Source: Szabonella alba
Lineage (GTDB): Bacteria > Pseudomonadota > Alphaproteobacteria > Rhodobacterales > Rhodobacteraceae
NCBI RefSeq assembly: GCF_016765775.1
Contig: NZ_JAESVN010000002.1
Span: 594,445 to 658,444 of the forward strand
Length of the DNA stretch: 64,000 nt
Reading direction: 5' to 3'
Shown: positions 1-8,615 of the stretch, one piece after another
Numbering within the stretch: the stretch's first letter is position 1
Layout of the letters: each line of letters starts with the position of its first letter
Translations under genes and position numbers: made by a program
The notes under the pieces: model-generated
The model's input: the letters and a program-made list of their open reading frames with translations, nothing else
Databases searched by the model: none
Told to the model about the DNA's origin: nothing

Positions 1-30
1 GCGTGGCATGGTGCAGCCTTTGCGGGACCA

Positions 31-900
31 TCAGGCGGCCTCCTGCTTGAGACCGCGCAGCGCCTCTTCCAGTTCGGAAAATCCCGGGCGGACATGATGC
101 GGTGTGTTCTGCCGCCCGACCTCGATGCAGATATTGGCCGGGTGATTGTGCAGATTGGCCACCAGAACCTCCCGGATCAGCAGGTAGAAATGGCTATCCT
201 CCTCAACCACCGATTTGACGCGGTTGGCGAAGGGACCGACCAGCCCATAGGCCAGAAAGACGCCCAGAAAGGTGCCCACCAGCGCGCTGCCGATCATCTT
301 GCCCAGAATTTCGGGCGGCTGGTCGATCGAACCCATGGTCTTGATGACCCCCAGCACCGCGGCGACGATGCCCAGCGCAGGCAGCGCATCGGCCACCGAT
401 TGCAGCGCATGGCTGGAATGCAGCGCATGGTGCTGATTCGTTTCCATCCGCTTGTCCAGCACCTCCTCCACCTGATGCGGGTCGTCGTAATTCATCGAGG
501 CCGCGCGCAGCGTGTCACAGATCAGATCCACCGCCTCGTGATCCTGAAGGATGCGCGGATAGCGGGCGAAAACCGGGGATTCGCCGGGGTTTTCGATATG
601 CTCCTCCAGCGCGACGGGGCTGGCGCGGGCGATGCGGATCAGTTCGAACAGCAGGCAGAGCAGATCGCGGTAATCGGCGTTTTTCCATTTCGGTCCCTTG
701 AAGACCTTGGCGATGTCGCGTGCCGTCGTTTTGACGCCTGCGGCATCGTTTGACAAAAGAAAGGCCCCGGTCGCCGCCCCGCCGATCATGATCATCTCGA
801 ACGGAAGGGCGGCGAGGATGATCCCCATCTTGCCCCCGGCCAGCATATAGCCGCCAAAGACCATCACGAAGATCACCAGAATGCCGATTGCGCCGATCAT
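31..900 (-). CDS. motA: Flagellar motor stator protein MotA
   Basis: MotA is the proton-channel stator subunit that works with MotB in the inner membrane to turn the flagellar rotor. The 289-residue protein has four hydrophobic segments (about residues 4-20, 27-49, 165-187 and 203-226). A long cytoplasmic loop holds the charged stretch FELIRIAR and EEHIEN, and the conserved proline region LPALGIVAAVLG follows. It is the last gene of a minus-strand operon that starts with fliL. A 97-base gap, longer than elsewhere in the operon, separates it from the MotE-like gene. The motB gene lies about 10 kb away rather than adjacent. The stop codon is only 30 bases from the window edge. Confidence 0.95.
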   Translation of the reverse strand: MIGAIGILVIFVMVFGGYMLAGGKMGIILAALPFEMIMIGGAATGAFLLSNDAAGVKTTARDIAKVFKGPKWKNADYRDLLCLLFELIRIARASPVALEEHIENPGESPVFARYPRILQDHEAVDLICDTLRAASMNYDDPHQVEEVLDKRMETNQHHALHSSHALQSVADALPALGIVAAVLGVIKTMGSIDQPPEILGKMIGSALVGTFLGVFLAYGLVGPFANRVKSVVEEDSHFYLLIREVLVANLHNHPANICIEVGRQNTPHHVRPGFSELEEALRGLKQEAA

Positions 901-997
901 GGGGCTGTTCCATCGTTATGGGCCGCCCCGCCCGGGCCTGCCTGTCCATTCTGTCCGCAGGGTTCCAGAACCGGGTTAAGGATCCGTCTCTGCCGCA

Positions 998-1588
998 TCA
1001 GTTTCTGGGCACGTCGGAATGGCGGGCGGCCAGCAGGGCGCTGACCGTATAGGCGGCCTCGGGCGTCATGCCCGACAGGATGGCCGCAGCCGCATCGGGA
1101 CGCATCCGGCCCAGAAAGCCCGAGGCGAATTCCGGTGCCATGGCCGAAAACAGACCGGCGGCAACCTTCGGTTTCATCGATTCGTAAACCTCGGTCAGCC
1201 GTGCCAGATCGGCCTCGGCCGCGCCATCCGCCCGTTCCAGCGTCGCCGCCAGCCGTGATTCGGCGGCCTCCAGTGCTTCGATCCGTCCTGCGACGGCGGT
1301 TTCCGCAAGGTTCACTGCGGCCTGCCGGTCCGCCAGTGCCGCCTCCTGCACGCTGATCCGGTCCTCGCGTTCCTGAAGCGCCTCCAGCAGGGCGGCAGGG
1401 GGCAGGGGGCATTCCAGCGGTGGCGCAGGCCCGGCCGTTGTTTCGGCGGTGCGGGCAAAGGCGCCGCCCAGCCCCGATCCCAGCCGCAGCGCCCCTGAAG
1501 AGGCAAGAAACAGCGCGAGGATCACCAGCGCCCCGCGCCCGGCGCTGCGTCGGCCCGTCCGGCGCGGGACTGTCGCTGCCGCAGTCAT
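998..1588 (-). CDS. MotE-like flagellar protein
   Basis: The 196-residue protein has a basic N-terminus, one membrane segment (about residues 20-45), a coiled-coil stretch rich in Glu, Ala and Arg (about 68-125) and a C-terminal MgtE-N/FliG-like helical domain containing YESMKPKVAAGLF and MTPEAAYTVSALLA. This arrangement matches MotE-type proteins, periplasmic motor chaperones in rhizobia. The start codon overlaps the stop of the upstream gene by 4 bases (ATGA), so the two are translationally coupled. The link to motility comes from domain order and from its place between fliL and motA; the precise role is inferred. Confidence 0.75.
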   Translation of the reverse strand: MTAAATVPRRTGRRSAGRGALVILALFLASSGALRLGSGLGGAFARTAETTAGPAPPLECPLPPAALLEALQEREDRISVQEAALADRQAAVNLAETAVAGRIEALEAAESRLAATLERADGAAEADLARLTEVYESMKPKVAAGLFSAMAPEFASGFLGRMRPDAAAAILSGMTPEAAYTVSALLAARHSDVPRN

Positions 1589-1983
1589 TCCGCGGCCTCG
1601 ACGCCCTGTCTGGCGGCGCGCCTGCGCACATAGCGCGGTCGTCGCATGGACAGGTCATCCGGTGGCGGGGCCGTGGTCTGCGGGGCGGGGCCGGGTTCGT
1701 CAGGCAGATCGTGCATCGAGGCCAGCAAAAGCTCCAGCCGGGCTGCGACGCCCTCCCCCCGGCGGGTCAGATCCTCCAGCGCGGTCACTTGCCCATCAGC
1801 GGATTTGCGCGCCTGTGCCAGCGTCCGGGTCAGGTCATCGACCTGCGCCGAGAGAACCGCAATCGCCCCGCCCATACCGCTTTCCAATGTCTGCAGCCGT
1901 TTCAGCCGCAGAGCGAGCACATAGCAATAGGCCGCCGCCCCGAACGCCCCGGCAGCCAGCAGAATATCCGCGATCATCTCCAT
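1585..1983 (-). CDS. Small membrane-anchored coiled-coil protein of the flagellar operon
   Basis: The 132-residue protein has one N-terminal membrane helix (about residues 4-25), then a predicted coiled coil (about 28-90) and a Pro- and Arg-rich tail. An AGGGGG ribosome-binding site precedes the ATG. It sits 10 bases after fliL and overlaps the MotE-like gene by 4 bases, so it is surely co-transcribed with motor genes. I do not recognise a named family. Its position suggests an accessory role in stator or FliL function. Confidence 0.75.
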   Translation of the reverse strand: MEMIADILLAAGAFGAAAYCYVLALRLKRLQTLESGMGGAIAVLSAQVDDLTRTLAQARKSADGQVTALEDLTRRGEGVAARLELLLASMHDLPDEPGPAPQTTAPPPDDLSMRRPRYVRRRAARQGVEAAE

Positions 1984-1993
1984 CTCGCCCCCT

Positions 1994-2473
1994 TCAGTTC
2001 AGCACGAATTCGGTAATCAGCAGGTCGCGCACCCGCCCCTCACCGGTGACAAGCTGGATGCGGCGCAGCATCTGCGCGCGCAGCACCACAAGCGCTGCCG
2101 GATCCTCCAGCCGGGCGACATCGACGGCCCGCAGATAGCCGTTCACCACATCCAGAATGCGCGGCATCAGCAGCGCGACATCGGCCTCGGCGCTGCGGTT
2201 CACCTCAAGCTGGGCGGTGAAGCGCAGATGCTTCGACCGTGCGCTTTGCCCCAGCGAAACCACGATCGGATCGACCGGCACGAAGGCCAGATCGGCAATC
2301 GGGCGCGGCGGCGGGGTGGCCTCCGCTGCGGTGCCGCTGCCGCCGATCAAGCCCGACCATGTGGCATAAAACCCCGCCCCGCCGGCAATCAGCGCGGCGA
2401 GCAGCCCGATCAGCAGCGGCAGGCGCCTGCGTTTTGCAACGGGGGGTGGCTCGGCGGTGGCGGTATCGGCCAT
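1994..2473 (-). CDS. fliL: Flagellar basal body-associated protein FliL
   Basis: FliL is a single-pass inner-membrane protein that surrounds or stabilises the stator. The 159 residues show a short basic cytoplasmic N-terminus (KRRRLP), one membrane helix (about 19-39), a low-complexity linker and a periplasmic domain with the FliL/stomatin-like pattern (VVSLGQS, LRFTAQLEVN, LITEFVLN at the C-terminus). A GAGG ribosome-binding site lies 7 bases before the ATG. It is the first gene of the minus-strand motor operon and is divergent from fliF, with a CtrA-like box between them. Confidence 0.92.
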   Translation of the reverse strand: MADTATAEPPPVAKRRRLPLLIGLLAALIAGGAGFYATWSGLIGGSGTAAEATPPPRPIADLAFVPVDPIVVSLGQSARSKHLRFTAQLEVNRSAEADVALLMPRILDVVNGYLRAVDVARLEDPAALVVLRAQMLRRIQLVTGEGRVRDLLITEFVLN

Positions 2474-2519
2474 GGGTCATCCTCGATCCGGTGTCGAGGC
2501 AGGTATAGCCGCAAGGACA

Positions 2520-2534
2520 CTAACCGATTCTTAA
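2520..2534. promoter_or_regulatory. CtrA-type box in the fliL/fliF divergent promoter
   Basis: CTAA-N7-TTAA (TTAA-N7-TTAG on the other strand) differs by one base from the alphaproteobacterial CtrA consensus TTAA-N7-TTAA. It lies in the 131-base region between the divergent fliL and fliF starts. CtrA controls class II flagellar genes in many alphaproteobacteria, and a second such box precedes flgE in this window. Binding is inferred from the motif only. Confidence 0.6.
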
Positions 2535-2604
2535 GTCCGATCCGCGAAAGCTTGTGCAGCGGGGCAGAAGGCCACCGCGGCAAAGGTTATCGGAAGGACG
2601 CTGC

Positions 2605-4212
2605 GTGCAGAACCTCGTCACCCTCTGGTCCGGCATGCCGATGCGGCATCGCGTGATTGTCGCCGGGGCCACCCTTCTTGTGTTCCTCGCGGTTCTGGGG
2701 CTGACGCGCATGGCGGCCCGGCCGACGATGGCGCTGCTGTATTCCGGGCTGGACCCGACAGCAGCAGGGCAGGTCGTGCAGGCGCTGGAACAACGCGGTG
2801 TGCCCTTCGCGGTCGAGGGTGATTCGATCCGCGTCGATGCCGCGCAGCGCGACAGTCTGCGCATGACCCTGGCCGCCGAGGGGCTGCCGCGCACCGGCAC
2901 AGCGGGCTATGAGCTGCTGGACGGTCTGTCGGGGTTCGGCACGACCGCGCAGATGTTCGATGCCGCCTATTGGCGCGCGCGGGAGGGAGAGCTGGCGCGG
3001 ACCATCCTTGCCAGCCCCGCCATCCGCGCGGCCCGGGTCCATATCGCGCAGGCGCCGACGCAGCCGTTTCAGCGCGACCGGAAGGCCAGCGCGTCAGTCA
3101 CCGTGACGCCTGCAGGGGGCGCGATTTCGGCCGATCAGGCCCGCGCGCTGCGCCATCTGGTGGCGGCGGCGGTTCCGGGGCTGCTGCCCGAGGATGTGGC
3201 GGTGATCGATTCGGTCAACGGCGTCGTGCCGAGCAACGATGCGGCGGTTCCCGCGCTGGCCGGGGATGCCCGCGCCGCTGAGTTGAAGCGCAATATCGAG
3301 CGGCTGCTTTCGGCGCGGGTCGGGCCGGGCCGGGCGCTGGTCGAGGTGGCCGTTGATCTGGACACGGCCAGCGAATCGGTGGTGGAGCGGCGGCTCGATC
3401 CGCAGGGGCGGGTGGTGATTTCTTCGGATACCGAGGAAAACAGCCGCTCTGCGACCGAGCCTTCCGGGGCGGTCACCGTGGCCTCAAACCTGCCCGAAGG
3501 CGATGCCGGGGCCGGGGCGCAGGGATCCAGCAGCCAGAGCGAAAGCCGCGAGCGGGTGAATTACGAGCTGTCCGAAACCCGGCGCGAGGTGCAGCGCGCG
3601 GCCGGGGGGGTGCGGCGGCTTTCGGTGGCGGTGCTGATCGACGGGGAAACCGTGACAGCACAGGATGGCAGCCGCAGTTTTCAGCCGCGCGCCGAGGCGG
3701 AACTGACCGCCCTGCGGGAACTTGTCGCCTCGGCTGCCGGGATAGATGAATCGCGCGGCGATGTGCTGACCCTGAAATCCATGATCTTCGAACCCCTGCC
3801 CGAGGCGCTGGCCGCCTCCGATGCGGGATTTCTGGCGCAGATCGGCCCGCTGGACATCATGCGGCTGATCCAGATCGCCGTGCTGGGGCTGGTCGTTCTG
3901 GTGCTTGCGCTGTTCGTGCTTCGCCCGCTGCTGCTGTCGGCCCCGGCGCGGCGCGAGGACCACGCGATGCTGGGACCGCCCGCCGGAGCGGCGCCGGAAG
4001 GGGTCGCCCGGACCGTGCTGACTGGCGAGATCGACGACGGCAGCGATCCGCCCGGCCCGATGATCGCCTATACCCCCCGGCCGCAGGCCGCCCCCTCGCC
4101 CGGCGATCCCGACCCGGTGGATCGTCTGCGCAACCTGATCGCGGAACGGCAGGCCGAATCGCTTGAGATCCTGCGCGGCTGGATGGAAGCCGAGGAGGAG
4201 CGGACCTCATGA
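2605..4212 (+). CDS. fliF: Flagellar MS-ring protein FliF
   Basis: FliF forms the MS ring in the inner membrane, the base on which rotor and export gate assemble. I chose the GTG start because GGAAGGA lies 6 bases upstream and the protein then begins VQNLVTLWSGM; an in-frame upstream ATG at 2554 would add a polar stretch with no support. The 535 residues carry an N-terminal membrane helix (about 13-36), the periplasmic YscJ/FliF domain (VLYSGL-type LLYSGLDPTAAGQVVQ, YELLDGLSGFG), a second helix (about 415-441) and an acidic cytoplasmic tail that should bind FliG. The stop overlaps the next gene by 4 bases. Confidence 0.95.
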   Translation: MQNLVTLWSGMPMRHRVIVAGATLLVFLAVLGLTRMAARPTMALLYSGLDPTAAGQVVQALEQRGVPFAVEGDSIRVDAAQRDSLRMTLAAEGLPRTGTAGYELLDGLSGFGTTAQMFDAAYWRAREGELARTILASPAIRAARVHIAQAPTQPFQRDRKASASVTVTPAGGAISADQARALRHLVAAAVPGLLPEDVAVIDSVNGVVPSNDAAVPALAGDARAAELKRNIERLLSARVGPGRALVEVAVDLDTASESVVERRLDPQGRVVISSDTEENSRSATEPSGAVTVASNLPEGDAGAGAQGSSSQSESRERVNYELSETRREVQRAAGGVRRLSVAVLIDGETVTAQDGSRSFQPRAEAELTALRELVASAAGIDESRGDVLTLKSMIFEPLPEALAASDAGFLAQIGPLDIMRLIQIAVLGLVVLVLALFVLRPLLLSAPARREDHAMLGPPAGAAPEGVARTVLTGEIDDGSDPPGPMIAYTPRPQAAPSPGDPDPVDRLRNLIAERQAESLEILRGWMEAEEERTS

Positions 4213-4805
4213 CCTCATTGCGTCTGGAAGTCTTCGAATCTGCCGGGGCTGGAGAGGCCGAAACCGTCGTGACCGATCTCGATACCATCGAGGAGGCAAG
4301 GCTGGCCGCCTATGAACAGGGCTACAAGGCCGGGTGGGAGGATGCCGCCGCCACGCAGGCGGATGAGCAGGACCGGCTGCGCAGTGATGTCGCGCGCAAT
4401 CTGCAGGCGCTTGGCTTCACCTATCACGAGGCGCGCAGCCATGTGATGGGCGGGGTGGAACCCCTGCTGCGCGAACTGGTCGGTCATGTTCTGCCCGCAC
4501 TCGCCGAACGGACGCTGGGACCGATGATTGTGGACATGCTGTTGCCGCTGGCGCGTGAGGCTGCCGGTTCTCCGGCGGTGATGACCTTCAACCCCGCGAT
4601 CCGCGATTTGGTCGAGGCCGCGGTGACGGCGGCGGACGGTCTGCCGGTCCAGCTGCGCGAAGAGCCCAGTCTGGGCGAAGGGCAGGTCTATCTGCGGCTG
4701 GACGGACGCGAGGCGCGGCTTGATCTTGATACGACCCTTCGCCGCATTCTTGAGGCGACCGAGGAATTCTTCACCCTTTCCAAGCAGGAGACCCCGCATG
4801 GATGA
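4209..4805 (+). CDS. fliH: FliH-like flagellar export ATPase regulator
   Basis: FliH-type proteins bind the export ATPase FliI and deliver it to the C ring. The 198-residue protein has the YEQGYKAGWEDA segment near residue 35 (Gly-spaced pattern typical of FliH), a helical middle and a C-terminal alpha/beta domain (ATEEFFTL near the end). It overlaps fliF by 4 bases upstream and fliN by 8 bases downstream, within a fliF-fliH-fliN-fliP operon. FliI is not in this window. Sequence similarity is diffuse in this family, so the name leans partly on position. Confidence 0.75.
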   Translation: MTSLRLEVFESAGAGEAETVVTDLDTIEEARLAAYEQGYKAGWEDAAATQADEQDRLRSDVARNLQALGFTYHEARSHVMGGVEPLLRELVGHVLPALAERTLGPMIVDMLLPLAREAAGSPAVMTFNPAIRDLVEAAVTAADGLPVQLREEPSLGEGQVYLRLDGREARLDLDTTLRRILEATEEFFTLSKQETPHG

Positions 4806-5067
4806 CCGAAGCGACTCCAACCCCTTCAGCCAGGTGCCGATCGAGATCACGATCTCGGTCGGTCGGGCGCGTCCGCAGGTGCGTGATCTGCTGCGGCTTG
4901 AAAAGGATGCTGTCCTGACGCTTGACCGGCGGGTGGAGGATCCGGTGGAGCTGTATGTTGCGGGCCGCCTCATTGCGCGGGGAGAATTGCAGGAACTGGA
5001 GGGAGAGCAGGCGGGGCAGCTTGCCGTCCGCCTGACCGAGGTTGCTAATCTGCGCGGCGGGCTGTGA
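4798..5067 (+). CDS. fliN: Flagellar motor switch protein FliN
   Basis: FliN is a C-ring subunit needed for switching and export. The 89-residue protein is essentially one SpoA domain: VPIEITISVGRARPQVRDLL, then LDRRVEDPVELYVAGRLIARGEL. This is close to the minimal size for FliN. The ATG lies inside the last codons of the fliH-like gene, which decides the start. The stop TGA overlaps the GTG of fliP. An in-frame extension upstream to 4720 would run inside fliH and is rejected. The neighbouring fliM is absent from the window. Confidence 0.93.
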   Translation: MDDRSDSNPFSQVPIEITISVGRARPQVRDLLRLEKDAVLTLDRRVEDPVELYVAGRLIARGELQELEGEQAGQLAVRLTEVANLRGGL

Positions 5068-5822
5068 CAGGGCGGCTTCTCCGGGCCGCACTGGTCCTGC
5101 TGGTTCTGGCACTGCCCGCCGGGGCGCAGGACCTGCCCCTTGATCTTGGGGATGACACGGCGCTTTCGGCGCGCGTGCTGCAGTTGATCGCGCTGCTGAC
5201 GGTGCTGAGCCTTGTGCCCGGGCTTGCGGTGATGATCACCTGTTTTCCCTTCATCGTCACGGTATTGTCGATCCTGCGGCAGGCCATCGGGCTGCAACAG
5301 GCCCCGCCCAATATGCTGATCGTCAGTCTTGCGCTGTTTCTGACCTGGTTCGTGATGGATCCGGTTCTGACCGAGGCCTGGACCCGGGGATTGGAGCCGC
5401 TGACGCGACAGGCGATTGAGCCGGCCGAAGCGTTCCGCGCGGTCATGGATCCCTTTCGCCATTTCATGGCGGCCCGGCTGGACCCCGATACATTCGCAAC
5501 GCTGGAAGCGTTGCGCAGCGGCACCGATCCGGCCAGCGATACATCCGGGACGCCGGTCCCTGCCCGGGGCCCGGTCGCGGCACCGCTTTCGCTGCTTGTG
5601 CCCTCTTTCCTTCTGTCAGAGATTCAGCGCGCCTTCGAGATCGGTTTTCTGATCTTCCTGCCCTTTCTGATCATCGACCTTGTGGTGGCGGCCGTGCTGA
5701 TGTCGATGGGAATGATGATGGTGCCCCCCGCCATTGTCTCATTGCCCTTCAAGCTGGCCTTTTTCGTTGTGGCGGATGGCTGGGCGCTGGTTTCGGGCGC
5801 TTTGGTACGCAGTTATTTCTGA
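5064..5822 (+). CDS. fliP: Flagellar export gate protein FliP
   Basis: FliP is a core protein of the type III export gate. The 252-residue protein starts with a GTG that overlaps the fliN stop (GTGA) and has a cleavable signal peptide ending near PAGAQ, as usual for FliP. Family signatures are LIVSLALFLTWFVMDPV and the long C-terminal membrane part SEIQRAFEIGFLIFLPFLI with MSMGMMMVPPAIVSLPFK. It is the last gene of the fliF operon. FliQ, FliR, FlhA and FlhB are not found in the window, so the rest of the export gate must be encoded elsewhere. Confidence 0.96.
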   Translation: MTGRLLRAALVLLVLALPAGAQDLPLDLGDDTALSARVLQLIALLTVLSLVPGLAVMITCFPFIVTVLSILRQAIGLQQAPPNMLIVSLALFLTWFVMDPVLTEAWTRGLEPLTRQAIEPAEAFRAVMDPFRHFMAARLDPDTFATLEALRSGTDPASDTSGTPVPARGPVAAPLSLLVPSFLLSEIQRAFEIGFLIFLPFLIIDLVVAAVLMSMGMMMVPPAIVSLPFKLAFFVVADGWALVSGALVRSYF

Positions 5823-6512
5823 CCCGGGGATGGCCGCTGATGCTGCGCTATGCCTTCGCCGACGGCGACGCCCTTGCGCATTGTCCCGGCAGATCCGGTG
5901 CTGTGGGGCCGGTATCCTCAGGCTGAGGGTCGGCAAAACAGGGGCCGCCCCTGCCACGCGGTGGGACAGAGGGGCGGGCAGAACTGTGCAGGCCAGGAAA
6001 AGTCGTCGGAGTTTCACGATGGCGACACGCCTGACAAAGCTGCCAATGTGCCGCGCCGGTCAAGGAGCGGTCACCGGACCGGGATAGGGCTTTTCCGAAA
6101 TTCCCCGGCCGGCGGTGATGGTGCTGCAACGGGCACCTTTCAGCGCGCCCCGGGGCTTGTTCGCGGCCGCGGCGTCTTTGCTCCCATGCATCTCCTGCGG
6201 TGTCTTTGTCTCTCCGCCTCTGCCCCTTCATTCTTGCCCTTCTGACCCCGCCTCTCTGTGCTCATGCACCGCCCTCGCGCTGCAGTCTTCATGCCCCGAT
6301 CTTCGTGCTCCGATCTTCGTGCCACTGTCTGGGGTTGCGGCTGTCCACCCCCCGTCGGCCTGATTAACGAAGCATTTGCCCGGCTTTCCCGCGCTTTTCG
6401 TCGGCGCGCAGCGCCAGAGCCTGGCTGCGATCTGTCCGGTTCCCCCGCCCCGCCGCTGTGACCGCCAGACCGCCTGCCGGTCATTGCGGCCCCGGAAGGC
6501 CCCGGATCACGC
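5823..6512. other. Gene-free interval between fliP and flgI
   Basis: About 690 bases between convergent fliP and flgI hold no gene I can support. Short open frames exist on both strands but have low-complexity translations. There is a perfect hairpin CAGGGG-CCG-CCCCTG at 5939-5953 without a T-run. A pyrimidine-rich stretch follows at about 6170-6330, which includes a short tandem repeat listed separately. Confidence 0.6.
6296..6322. repeat. Short 14-bp-period tandem repeat
   Basis: CCGATCTTCGTGC occurs twice in a row (6296-6308 and 6310-6322). A weaker third copy with TCTTCATGC lies just before. The repeat is inside a pyrimidine-rich gene-free interval. No function is visible. Confidence 0.7.
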
Positions 6513-7610
6513 TCAATGCACCACGAATTCGGCATGCAGAGCCCCAGCTGCGTTGATGCTTTTGAGGATATCGATCATGTCATGCGGCGCCACGCCAAGG
6601 GCGTTCAGCCCGGCCACGACCTGCGAAAGATCGGTCGAGGATGCGATCTCGGCCAGTCCGGTGCCGGGATCCTGTTCGATGGCTGCTTCGCTGCGCGGGA
6701 TCACGATGCTTTCGCCCTCGGCAAAGGGATTGGGCTGCACGACCAGGGGCTGCTCCTGAACGCGCAGGGTCAACCCGCCCTGGGCGACGGCGACGCGGCT
6801 GATCCGCACATCTGCACCCATGACGATGGTGCCTGATCGCTGATCCACCACGACCCGCGCCCGGGTCTGGGGTTGCACAAGGATGTTCTCTACCCGGCCC
6901 AGCACATGCGCGGGAGAGGTCATGCGCGCGGCCCCCAGATCCAGCGCCACGGTGCCGCTGTCCAGCATGACCGCAACCCGGCGCCCGAATTCGCCGTTGA
7001 TCGCGGCCTCGATCCGGCCTGCGGTGGTGAAATCGGCCACCCGCAGCGCCAGCCGCATCTGGCGCAATCCGCTGAAATCGAAATCCACCTCCTGTTCCAC
7101 CCGCGCGCCCGAGGGGATGACGCCTGCCGTGGGAACCCCTTGCACGACGCGGGCGGCAACCCCCTCGGCACTGATGCCGCCGGCGATCACCGTGCCTTGC
7201 GCCACGGCATAGATCTTGCCATCGGCCCCGCTGAGCGGGGTCATCACCAGCGTGCCGCCCAGCAGGCTTTGCGCATCGCCGATGGCCGAAACCGAAATGT
7301 CGATCCGCGCGCCGCGACGGGCAAAGGGCGGCAGGCTGGCCGTCACGAACACCGCCGCGACATTGCGGGGGCGGAATTGCTCTCCGGTGACGTTGACGCC
7401 CAGACGCTCCAGCAGATTGGCAAGGATCTCTTCGGTGAAGGGCGCGTTGCGCATGCCGTCGCCGGTTCCGTTCAGCCCGACGACAAGTCCATAGCCGACC
7501 AGATCATTGCCGCGCACGCCGTCGAATTCGACCAGATCCTTGATGCGGATCGGCGCGGCCCCGGCGGCAAGTGGCAGAAGACAGGCCAGAAGGCACAGAA
7601 GGCGGATCAT
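6513..7610 (-). CDS. flgI: Flagellar P-ring protein FlgI
   Basis: FlgI forms the periplasmic P ring around the flagellar rod. The 365-residue protein begins with a signal peptide (about residues 1-18, cleavage near GAAP), followed by the conserved start of the mature protein IRIKDLVEFDGVRGNDLVGYG and VVGLNGTGDG. Length fits the family (about 360-370). It is the last gene of the flgE-flgK-flgL-flgI run; its start overlaps the flgL stop by 4 bases. FlgH, the L-ring partner, is not in the window. Confidence 0.96.
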   Translation of the reverse strand: MIRLLCLLACLLPLAAGAAPIRIKDLVEFDGVRGNDLVGYGLVVGLNGTGDGMRNAPFTEEILANLLERLGVNVTGEQFRPRNVAAVFVTASLPPFARRGARIDISVSAIGDAQSLLGGTLVMTPLSGADGKIYAVAQGTVIAGGISAEGVAARVVQGVPTAGVIPSGARVEQEVDFDFSGLRQMRLALRVADFTTAGRIEAAINGEFGRRVAVMLDSGTVALDLGAARMTSPAHVLGRVENILVQPQTRARVVVDQRSGTIVMGADVRISRVAVAQGGLTLRVQEQPLVVQPNPFAEGESIVIPRSEAAIEQDPGTGLAEIASSTDLSQVVAGLNALGVAPHDMIDILKSINAAGALHAEFVVH

Positions 7611-8614
7611 CTGAGGAAGTCCACGAGGCTGAGACGGGACAGCCGCGCGGTGACGGCATGAAGGGTTTCGATCTGTCCCGAGGTCTCTTCCAGCCGGGTT
7701 GCGGCCTCATAGGGATCGATGGCCAGCAACCCGGTCTGCGACAGGCGCAGCGTCGCCGTTTCTGCTGCATTGCGGCTGATAGCGGCCCCAATCCGGCCCT
7801 CGGCCAGCCCGATGCGGGCGGCCAGCGCCGTGCGACCGGTGGCCCCTTGCAACAGATCCTCCCCCGCAAGGCGCGCCAGTTCTGACCGTTCGGCAAGACC
7901 GGCCGGGATACCGCGCCCGGTCAGCGCCGCCATGGCCAGCGCCCGGATCGTGTCGCGCAGCGCCGGTTCGGCGGCGGTCACATCCAGCGTCACGCTGTCC
8001 TCGGGCGAAAGCGGGATGGCACTGCGGGGTGGGCCGCCCAGATATCCCTGCGCGGCAAAGCCCGCCGGATCCTCGAACCAGTCGGCGATCACGACCGCCA
8101 CCGCCCCGGCCCCGGTGGCGCCCGATGTGGTAATCGCGGTTTCCAGCGCACCAAGGATGGCCCCGGAAGGCGCCAGCGCCGCACCGCTGCCTGCGATGCC
8201 GGCGAAAGGCGCAACACCGCCCGTCTGCTGGTTCAGCGTTGCGATCACCGCATCCAGACGCTGTTCCGCATCCTGCCCCAGTGCGGCAAGGGTCTGTTTC
8301 TCACCGACCAGGCCGATAGTCAGCAACCCGTCGGCAAGGCCAGCAGTCTGGCCCTCCACCGTCGCAAGCGCGGTCTGCATCCGGCTTGCGAGAAGGGCGG
8401 CATCTTCGGCAGCGCGGGTGAAGGCCCCCAGCCGGGTCAGGGAGGAGGAGATCCCCAGAAGCGGGCCGAGATCGCCGCCGCGATGGCGCAGCCGGTCTGC
8501 CGTCTGGCCGGTTGTCGCCTCTTGCGCCGCGACCATCGCCCTGTCCTTGAGGGCGGCCAGTTGGTGACGCAGCATCAGGCTGCGGGACAGATCGCCAATG
8601 CCTTGCATCGCCAT
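7607..8614 (-). CDS. flgL: Flagellar hook-filament junction protein FlgL
   Basis: FlgL (HAP3) joins hook and filament and is a flagellin-like export substrate. The 335 residues begin with a flagellin-type helix (SRSLMLRHQLAALKDRA) and end with a matching helix (ATRLEETSGQIETLHAVTARLSR region); the middle is Ala- and Gly-rich. It starts one base after the flgK stop and overlaps flgI by 4 bases. Residue 3 is an alternative Met start. The name rests on terminal helices plus position directly after flgK. Confidence 0.88.
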   Translation of the reverse strand: MAMQGIGDLSRSLMLRHQLAALKDRAMVAAQEATTGQTADRLRHRGGDLGPLLGISSSLTRLGAFTRAAEDAALLASRMQTALATVEGQTAGLADGLLTIGLVGEKQTLAALGQDAEQRLDAVIATLNQQTGGVAPFAGIAGSGAALAPSGAILGALETAITTSGATGAGAVAVVIADWFEDPAGFAAQGYLGGPPRSAIPLSPEDSVTLDVTAAEPALRDTIRALAMAALTGRGIPAGLAERSELARLAGEDLLQGATGRTALAARIGLAEGRIGAAISRNAAETATLRLSQTGLLAIDPYEAATRLEETSGQIETLHAVTARLSRLSLVDFLR

Positions 8615-8615
8615 G

